Of a stretch of DNA of 64,000 nt, positions 55,923 through 64,000 are shown piece by piece. The number at the start of each line of letters is the position of its first letter. The first letter of the stretch is position 1. This DNA comes from Limnanthes douglasii subsp. nivea (lineage: Eukaryota; Streptophyta; Magnoliopsida; Brassicales; Limnanthaceae). The notes under the pieces are model-generated. The model saw nothing but the letters and a program-made list of their open reading frames with translations, was not told the DNA's origin and did no database searches. The position numbers were made by a program, and so were the translations under genes. The stretch lies in the NCBI GenBank assembly GCA_036936605.1, contig JAUPFV010000003.1:80150273-80214272 (forward strand), written 5' to 3'.

Positions 55923-56177
55923 TCATCTAACAAGTATTGCAATTGTGAGCGATCGTCTTTCTTTTTTTCGAGCATTGTATATATTCCGCATGGACGACAA
56001 ATTCTTAGGGTTCAACTTTTTCAATTCGTCTAAAATTTCACATGGACAAGTTCCCATGACGGTAGAATTAACTAAAAATATTAACTCTTCTTTAGAAAAG
56101 CATCCAAAGTATGAGTGATCTTTTGTATTTTGCAGTTTTGTGGTTGTGAACCCCCGCATACGAAATTTAAGGACCAT
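55923..56177 (-). pseudogene. Mutator-like (FAR1-type) transposase fragment
   Basis: 84 residues with the N-terminal region typical of plant Mutator/FAR1-type transposases: LKFRMRGFTTTKLQ (zinc-domain end), HSYFGCFSKEE (HxxxGRLSxEE pattern), then CEILDELKKLNPKNLSSMRN and IYNARKKERR, the 'P..IL..L...N....T.RQIYN.R' helix. The catalytic DDE core is not present nearby. I infer a broken Mutator-like element, perhaps of the class that could mobilise the foldback elements here. Confidence 0.6.
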
Positions 56178-56937
56178 TCGTCAGCAATTACCATATTTTC
56201 TTTAAGCTTGAAATGGCATATTTATTTCTTTATAATGGTAGATTTTCTCATAATAGAAAATGGGTCTACCAAGTTTGCATACGATCTGAATCTCTTTCCT
56301 TTGAAGAATCATCTATGATTTTTCATGCCTTTTCCGGTAATCCCTAACTCAGTCCATCAATTGTGTTTGCGTATTGTAAACATCTATGGTAAACAAATTA
56401 TCACGAAAGCCTATATACTCATTTTTCTCTAAACTTGTATCATTTACGTTAACATGGACTAATTAGTATCATCGGTAGATTAATTCAGCCATAAATAACT
56501 AAGCAGGCTAACCCCAACACATGTGCGGAAATAAAACACCGCTAACAGTAAACTACGTTAGCCGTATAAAAGTATTGTTGGTATCAAAGCAAGGTACTAA
56601 CAATACGACCAATACATACTAAAAGAATATACAAAAGTTTAATTTCGATTTTTTAAAATTTAGTTAATAATAAGTTTGAGAGCCGTATTTTTTTTCTTTT
56701 TCAAAGCAAATTTTAAAGATTGAAAAAATCAAATTCAGTCTTGTATTAATTTGTAGAATGAAATATTTCGCAAAAATTGAAACCAAAACCATTATTATTA
56801 ACGATATTTTAGGAATCCGGACATTTTGACAATGTTTTTGTAAAAGCAAAACCAAAATAGAAAATATTATTTCTTTTGGAGAGATAATGGAGATAAGAAA
56901 TTAAAATAACGTAACCCCTAAAGATAATTAAAACACT
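56178..56937. other. Spacer, no gene
   Basis: No recognisable feature; the small minus-strand frames at 56664-57030 run through a dispersed repeat. Confidence 0.45.
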
Positions 56938-57135
56938 GAATTTCAGGAACACTTGTTGACATTCCAAGTTCCAACTACCATTTCCATGTTTTTCTTCACT
57001 TTCTGATGTTGACGTCCTTATATTTTTCATTTCTCGTTAAGAAGCGAAAGTGTCTAAATCTTTTTAATAAATGAAGTAGAAGCAGAAGAATTCATACATC
57101 TCATCCAAATATATATACCTATAAGAGACAACAAC
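56938..57135. repeat. Dispersed repeat, copy 2
   Basis: Diverged partner of 27230-27380, with TGAATTTCAGGAACAC, TTGACATTCCAA and ATATATATACCTATAAGAGA. It carries about 50 extra bases in the middle. Confidence 0.65.
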
Positions 57136-57209
57136 AAAATTTCGCAAAGAAAAAACTTGGGACAAAATGACACAAACTTAAACAACGCATCACAGAACCC
57201 TAGATAAAG

Positions 57210-57416
57210 ATGGAAAGAAACAATGAAAAACAACCGCGCGTAGATAACATTAAAACCCTCGTCACGACCCCACCCTCATACATGAAATTTGGTTTTAACA
57301 GGGCCTACAAGCAAAAACTTCGGAGAGTAAAGGATGCCGGACAAAAAATAACCCACGACGACGAGTCAATCCATCGTCCAGTACCAAATCACAAAACAAA
57401 ACTAGGGCCGTCATAA
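57210..57416 (+). CDS. Small hypothetical ORF
   Basis: 68 residues, basic, starting MERNNEKQPRVDNIKTLVTT, no recognised domain, signal peptide or membrane segment. Its ATG (AAAGATGGAAAG) lies about 90 bp after a TATATATACCTATAAGAG stretch and a CA-rich leader, which looks promoter-like; base composition is less AT-rich than its surroundings. It may be part of the dispersed-repeat unit or a fragment of a host gene. Weak. Confidence 0.25.
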   Translation: MERNNEKQPRVDNIKTLVTTPPSYMKFGFNRAYKQKLRRVKDAGQKITHDDESIHRPVPNHKTKLGPS

Positions 57417-57705
57417 AAATAGAAACAGGCCCTAGATTGTATTATAGATCTGACGATCCAATAAATCAGAACTATCCTCTCCCACGGACGTTAACGATAA
57501 GGGACTAATTAGTATAGGACGAGACAATGAATTGGACTAACTGCGAATATTGGAAATTTTAGGTTCACAAGATTTTTGAAACGCTATTAGTATATCTACT
57601 CTAATAGTGGAGTAGATCGAGTTAGTATGGACTAAGTTTAATATTTTTTGTTATTTTTTATTTTGATTTAGAATATTTGGCAACCTTTTTATATAAGATA
57701 TGCTC
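57417..57705. other. Spacer, no gene
   Basis: Nothing recognisable. Confidence 0.4.
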
Positions 57706-57836
57706 AATTCGTACTCTGAAACTATCGATCATATTTTTTATCATTTTATGGAATTCGTACTCTGAAACTATCGATCATATTTTTTATCATTTTATGGAAT
57801 TCGTACTCTGAAACTATCAATCATATTTTTTATGAT
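57706..57836. repeat. 46-bp tandem repeat, three copies
   Basis: Copies start with AATTCGTACTCTGAAACTAT at 57706, 57752 and 57798. The first two are identical; the third has two or more changes and is cut short. Confidence 0.93.
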
Positions 57837-58244
57837 TGTAGTTTTATATTGAGTTTTCGAAAGGCTAAAAACCTTTAATAGTCATCTATGTTTTAAAATG
57901 TTACATATATGATCATTTGTGCGTGCCAATTAACCAGCACGTGGCACTTGATACCCAAAGATATAATTTTTCGTTGCAAATACGGTCACCTAATAAATCA
58001 ATCCAAAATGCCTTTATTTTATTTTTTACCATTTTACTTTTACTTTAACTTTTTTACTATTTAAGTTAAATATTTAACATTTATTTTTTACTAACTTACA
58101 ATTTTAACTTTAATAAATTACAAGAAAATGATCAAAGAAAATTTATACCATGAAATTGAGATAATGTGTCCATGTAAAATATTCTCACACTTATAGAGAA
58201 ACCAATAGTCGGACATGTCATTCACAAATGATGATTGAAAGGAG
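57837..58244. other. Spacer, no gene
   Basis: AT-rich; no features. Confidence 0.4.
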
Positions 58245-61200
58245 TAGCTTGACCTCATAATGTTGTTATACAAAGCATAGTAGAGTTAGCTGACAAAGAG
58301 TTCAGGAGAGTGATGATCCATATTGGTACCTCAACAAATATCTTACATCGAGGAACATATGAAAGAATGAAGGGATCACCGATGTTGATCCAGAGTCAGA
58401 GAGTCCTGATAGGGTTCACATGAGCAAACACAACAATCTAAAGAAAATTAACTTTGAACGATATCCTCGGAAAACAAACATTTCATAAAAAGGTAACATT
58501 TCTTTATTGTGGCGTTAGATGCACCATCTTCATACAATATAATCTTATGTTGCTCATGTCTAGAAAAAATGCATAAGGTAGTGTCAATATTACAAGAATG
58601 TAGATATCTTATAAATGGTAAAGTGGTTGTAATAAGATTAAACTAAAAAACAAGCAATGAATGGTATGCATCATCCCTGGCTCTCAAAACATAGCAACTA
58701 GAAAAACAAAAGGTCATATGAGAGGAAGTAGATAACCACCAGAGAAGGCACTCGACTAGTACCGTAGATAAGGAGGCAGAAGAAGTTATCATGGAACAAG
58801 GGAAAACTTTAAAGATCTTCAAAAATATACTCAGTTAGATATGGTTGTGTGAAGTATACAAGATGTGACGGGAGTCCCGACTGAAGTCATATGTCACCAG
58901 TTAAATATCAAAAATAATTTCAGACTACTAATAACAAAACTGAGATCTTATTTTTTTTAAACTGAGCATAACATTGTCGAGATAAACAGAATGACGGCCA
59001 TAAAACATATAAGAGAGTTCAATTACTCAATGCGAACAAAAAAATTAGTATTGGCCAAATATAAAAAAAAATGAGAAGCGGAGAACGTATGCATACTTCA
59101 TGGAATTAAATAAAGAATGTGTGTATGATCATTTTCCACTTTCAAGAATCGATCAACTCGTAGAAGCAACATTAGGAAACAAATACTATCCTTTATGGAT
59201 TGTTTCACAAGATATAAAAAATCCTAATAATAAACTAACAACAATAACACACGAATTTATTAGCAAAATATGGCCACTTATAAAGTAATTCCCTTCAGAT
59301 TCAAAAATATCGGAGCTACATATCAAACGTTGGTAAATTAAATATCTGCAGCTCGAATAGGAAAAATACACAGGCCTATATCGATGACATGTTGATAACA
59401 AGGCTACATAAAGAAAACCATCTGACATACCTTCTCGAGATATTCGACGACCTTAGACATGTAAATCTTCAATTAAATTTAAAAAAATGTAAATTCGATA
59501 TTCGTTTGGGAAAATTCTTGAAATAAACGGTGAGTGAAAAGGAATCAAAGAATATCCAATATAACTCGCCAACCTATCATTAATAGAGGCTCCAAGAAAC
59601 ATAAAAGAAGTCTGAATTCTAACGGGAATGTTGGCCGCACTTAACAAGTTTTTTGCATAATCTCCGTACAATTGTCTACCATTTTTCTAAGTATTTAAAT
59701 GAGGAGAAAAACAATTTTAGTGGACTCCGGAATGTAAAAATCCATTCGATAACATCAAAAAAATTTGGCCTCCCCATAAGTATTTAATGTATTCGAAGAA
59801 ATTAACAAACTTGTAGTTTTATTTGAAAATATTGGAGTATGCAGTCAACGTATTTTTAATCAGGAATGAAGGAAATGAGTCCAAAGTGGTGTACTATGTA
59901 GGTAAATCTTTACTATTAGCATAAAATATATATTATTAATTAGAAAATAATAATTCTAGCATTGGTAGTACCATCTAGGAAAATAAGACAATACTTCCAA
60001 ACACACATTATAATTGTGTAAACCTCTTTCCCCATTAAGAAATGTTTTTTAAAAGTCTAATGTCTTGGAAATGTTGATCGGATGGTCAATAAAACTAAGG
60101 TATTAAGATATTAATTTCAACCAAGCACAATAGTAAAGTCTCAAGCATTAACTGATTTTTTTAATATTATTCTAATATGAAAGGCCAATATTCATAAACT
60201 ATGATTCAAAATCACTTGGAGATTCAGAACCGATGGAGGAAGTAACAATCAAGGAATGGGGCAGTGATATAACTATTTTCCCCAACTGGTGATATCTTAA
60301 ATCAACATATTTGGTTCAGATTCCCAATATCAAATAGTAAAGCAGAATATCAGGCTTCATCGCAGGGCTTCGATTATCAAAAATTTACTAAGCGTAAAAG
60401 TACTACTTCTAACTGATTCTCAATGAGTAGTTAGGCGAATAACATGTTAAGCTAAAGCAAACAATTATAACATTATCCAATATATAAATTATCCATAGCG
60501 CTTTGCCTCTCAATTCAACTATGTGAATTTAAAGGAGTGCCAAAAGTGATATAGAAAATCGTCATTGCATTTATTTCTTTGGCATGTACATCTTCAATGA
60601 CATGGATAATGTTACAATAAAAATCGCCAATCACATTTCCAAACTATTTATTCTCAATTTTCACACCTGAAGGGCTAACGATAATCAAAGGATAAAAAGA
60701 GGAGGAAGATTGGCGAACGCCAATAAAAATAACTACATCATGGAAGGCATCCTACCCGAAGATAGAAAGGAGGAAATAAAAATAAAAGTAATATGCGCGA
60801 GGTATGTGTTAGACAACTGACGAATTATACAAAAGAAGAATATCACAACCCTTACTAAGATTCTTACGGATTGACGAAAGAAACTTCGTAATGGCAGAAC
60901 TACGTGAAGGAAAATGAGGCGCTTATTATAAATATAAAGCCTTACATAAAAAAAATATTACTCCAACGATATTATTGGCTAACAATCATGAAGGACGTAA
61001 AGCAAAAAGTGAAGACATGTGACACATGTCAAAGATTCACAAATTCAATTCAAGTTTCAGTAATGTTATTGGACACAATAATGGAGGCAATCTCATTTGA
61101 TAGATAGGATATGACATCCTAGGACCATTCATGATGGATTCTAGATGAAGAATATACTTATTTTTTATCGTACATTACTTATCCAAATTGATAGAATTAA

Positions 61201-61930
61201 AATAGTGCAACACATCACGAAAATATATGTAATTTTCTTTATAAAAATGAGTTTATGTTGCTAGTATGAGACTTCCAGACTTATCATCACTTATAATGAA
61301 ACACAATTGTGAAATGATAGTGTCACGGAATACTATGCAGAGAAGGGAATTGAACTAATATTCTCTTATCCTTTCCATCCTCAAGTAAACAAGCAAGTCA
61401 AAGTGACTAATAGACAAATAATAGCGGGAGTAAAAAAGATGTTGGAAAAAGAATTATAAAATTGTTCAAAGACCATACAAGAAGTTTTATGGTCATATCG
61501 AACAACACCTAGAACTGTCATTGAAGAAAAACCATTTTCCATAGTATATGGCCTCGAATCAATAGTTTCAGTAAAAATATATATGCCAACCAATAATATC
61601 ACAACATACGATGAAGAAAATAATGATTAAAACATAAAAGTGGCGCTCGATCTAGTGGAAGAAATAAGGGTTGAAGTAGACCTTCGTTCATATCACTATA
61701 AGAAAATAATGTGGAATGCATATAATTCTAAACTTTAGTTCATGAGTTTTGAACCATGAGACAGAATGTTAAGAAAGAATAATGGATAAGTTAAATCAAA
61801 CTTAGAAGGACAGTTTACGGTTGAACGTAAATTAAACCCAAGAATATATATGTTGCTAGATACAAAATGGAAACTAAGTCTCGCATCTTAGAATATAGAA
61901 CATCTAAATCTCTACCATACACCTGCAAAC
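58245..61930 (+). pseudogene. Old Tat protease-RT-RNase H-integrase remnant
   Basis: A plus-strand pol in the normal Tat order, riddled with stops. Protease near 58250-58380 (HNVVIQSIVELADKEFRRV, then HIGTSTNIL with His in place of the catalytic Asp), RT start near 58865 (VTGVPTEVICHQL), RT at 59100-59460 (LSRIDQLVEATLGNKYY; a YIDDMLIT word near 59380), RNase H pieces at 59700-60650 (including ISNSKAEYQ), the integrase zinc finger at 60904-61107 (VKTCDTCQRFTNS), integrase core (GRMxQWNCRVL-like decay, then HPQVNKQVKVTNRQI near 61380 and VLWSYRTTPRTV near 61490) and the C-terminal NIEHLNLYHTPAN near 61910. No LTRs were found. Confidence 0.82.
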
Positions 61931-64000
61931 TAAAAACTCATGTAACTTACTACTCATTTAAATCACATATATTAAACTATAGAAATGTACTATTTCCTCT
62001 CTTGGTGGAACAATAAGATTTTAATCAGTTGTTTGACATTAATAAAATGGTTTAAATTCCACAAATATGATTCATTTATTATTTAAACAGAGCAAACAAC
62101 ACTTGGTACTGCAAAATAAAAATTATAAAGCTAAAATTAACCTTAGAAGAGTACTTAAGCGTATAGCATCAAAAAGAATAATATCTAAACAAAAGTTGTG
62201 TCGCCAAGCTATGAATGCTAAAAAATATGCTGAAAGGAAAACATACCTCAAAATCCCTCGGGTACTTTACCTAAAAAATAATATATTACAAATAATCAAG
62301 ATTTATCTCGGGACAATCTTAATAAAATATCTGATACTTAACTAGAATGAGCTTTTATAATGGCTTTTTAAGCATAAAAATTATAACAGATTGTATGTTA
62401 TCAAAATCAATATAAGAAGCTTTATACTCAATATCAAGTTATTTCACCACCAAGGCATACGTGGTAAAAAAATATTCAAGTGATCATGCAATTCTCAAAA
62501 CATCGAAAAAGTAACATATGCTTCATATTTCACATCCACAAGTTTCCTTCGACACATGTGTGTGGCTATAATTTGGCAAATACAAAGTGTTCACGCACAA
62601 ATATAAAAGCACATGAAAATTTCCTGACTTCTTCCATCATTTCGCTATACTTCATAAGAATAATTTTTTCTTGTAGATCATTAAAGATAAAATTGATTGC
62701 ATTAGCTGAAATACAAAAATAAACTTGTCCTAGTTAAAAAGTAAAGCCCGATAGAAGTATTTTGAACATATTGATATTTATAATCTAAAAAATATTGACA
62801 AAGCTCTAGAAACCCTCAACTTTGGTATCCCAATTACTTCAAACATAGACGAAACTATTTTACCAAAGTTTTTTATAACTTTAGGAAGATCGGTAGTTAT
62901 GCGAGCAAATAAAGAAGGAACAACATTGAAGAAATGACTCTACTCTCGGCCAAAAAATTTAAAACTTTATAAGAAGTCCTTAATAAAAAAGCGTCCAAAT
63001 AGATTTCTTAATAGAATACTAGTAGAACTAAACAAATCAAAATTGAGGACTCGACTGGCTTGGACAAAGTTGACTCAAATGAATAAATTCGACAATGTCA
63101 TTTCTTAGAGGAAAACAGATCCATGATCAAGTGAATAATAAAATAAAATAAGCTTGTCATAATAAATATCAGTAAGAGTTTATCCTCACTTAGGAAACCG
63201 GAGCGAGACATCCTCTGTAATGCATCAACCTTCAAATTTCTAAAAGACTTATTTTTTTATAGCAATGTGTATTAGTGCATTATTAAATCAACTGTGTGCT
63301 CCACATTATACCGTTAGTCAATAAATTAGGTTCACGGGATGATAGAAATAACTACTTTTTATCAAAGAAATTTCAAAAACTATGGGAGTTGGTTAATTTG
63401 TTATAACAAACTAACAAATAGAGACTAGTATAAAGAAGTAAGAAAAACAAATAGAGTAGATAAGAAAAGAGAAAGAATATTTAACCTAATAAAAAATAGA
63501 GTGAATATTAACCCTTTATCATTCCCAAAATCAATAACGTAGATGATGTGAGAGAAAATATGGCTTGTATAGAAACGAGAAAAATATAATGATGAAAGAA
63601 GCCCAAATGACTGAACGTGTAACGCAGTATATGCCACCACCATATGTAAGTCCTCTTGCATGAGTTAAGTATAAAATTTAAAAGTGGTTTATTACTTCTA
63701 AATGTATAGTTGCTCAAAAGAAAAATAATTTTTTACAATTTGCACAAGATACTAAGTAAAATAATATTTAATTATCCTTATCAATATAATCAAAACTTTC
63801 TTTGGCAAAGTCGATACATAACAAAAATATTAGTCTTTAACCTTAGTAGTACTTATGGATTACTCAAAAACAAAATGTTAAAGCGTATAATTACTTGAGA
63901 ATTCAAATAATGAATTAATTCCTTCAAATGAAAGTTTGTTTCAAGTATATAATTACTTGGAAATAAAACAGATCCTAACAATGCATAATTTAGTTAATAA
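61931..64000. other. AT-rich region to the window edge, no supported gene
   Basis: Directly downstream of integrase, where Tat elements may carry an extra ORF. Short frames on both strands (for example 62067-62345 plus, 63425-63717 minus) are Lys/Ile/Asn/Leu-rich and unrecognised; I cannot support any as a gene. No LTR was identified. Confidence 0.4.

Noticed and set aside
62067..62345. 92-codon Lys/Arg-rich frame resembling a ribosomal or nucleic-acid-binding protein
   Set aside because: Composition is explained by A-rich DNA; no motif recognised and it lies directly behind a dead integrase.
1..64000. Host protein-coding genes, tRNA or rRNA genes
   Set aside because: None could be supported; all recognisable coding sequence belongs to transposable elements.

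Overview
This window is AT-rich nuclear DNA from a flowering plant, probably a dicot. It is a dense, repeatedly nested cluster of transposable elements, and I could not support any single-copy host gene, tRNA, rRNA or CRISPR array. Plant origin follows from the element set: an Athila-type gypsy element with a tRNA-Asp primer site, Tat-lineage gypsy elements with two RNase H domains and an antisense ORF, Ty1/copia elements with the initiator tRNA-Met primer site, TRIM elements, a plant L1-type LINE with RNase H, Mutator-like foldback elements and a Stowaway-like end.

Layout. 1-6.7 kb: an old minus-strand Tat element (RT piece at the left edge; gag, primer site and 5' LTR at 4.5-6.7 kb), interrupted by a truncated plus-strand Athila element (LTR, primer site, gag-protease). 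6.7-10.2 kb: an old plus-strand copia element into which that Tat element probably inserted. 10.25-12.9 kb: a minus-strand copia gag/integrase remnant with an internal 0.9-kb duplication. 13.5-19.6 kb: a Mutator-like element with inverted arms and a 9-10 bp target duplication, which later received a copia element (14.3-18.2 kb) and a TRIM. 19.9-20.5 kb: a minisatellite with an exact 101-bp higher-order period. 21.07-21.50 kb: a complete foldback Mutator-like MITE. 21.7-26.6 kb: a TRIM whose LTR is split by a minus-strand LINE. 27.7-28.5 kb: another TRIM. 28.6-32.6 kb: a third, heavily decayed copia element. 33.2-35.2 kb: an old gypsy integrase followed by unrecognised antisense ORFs.

36.04-46.56 kb holds the best-preserved element: a complete minus-strand Tat element with 471-bp LTRs that differ at only 3 sites and a perfect AGTTC target duplication. 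It encodes gag-protease, then an in-frame amber codon, then RT, RNase H, archaeal-type RNase H and integrase. Between integrase and the 3' LTR lies a multi-exon gene on the opposite strand with its own promoter-like leader. Despite its youth, its pol carries several lesions, so it was probably mobilised in trans.

46.6-64 kb is mostly decayed AT-rich DNA. It contains a diverged copy of the antisense gene (50.3-52.4 kb), a Mutator-like transposase fragment (55.9-56.2 kb), a 46-bp tandem triplication (57.7 kb) and an old plus-strand Tat protease-to-integrase remnant (58.2-61.9 kb).
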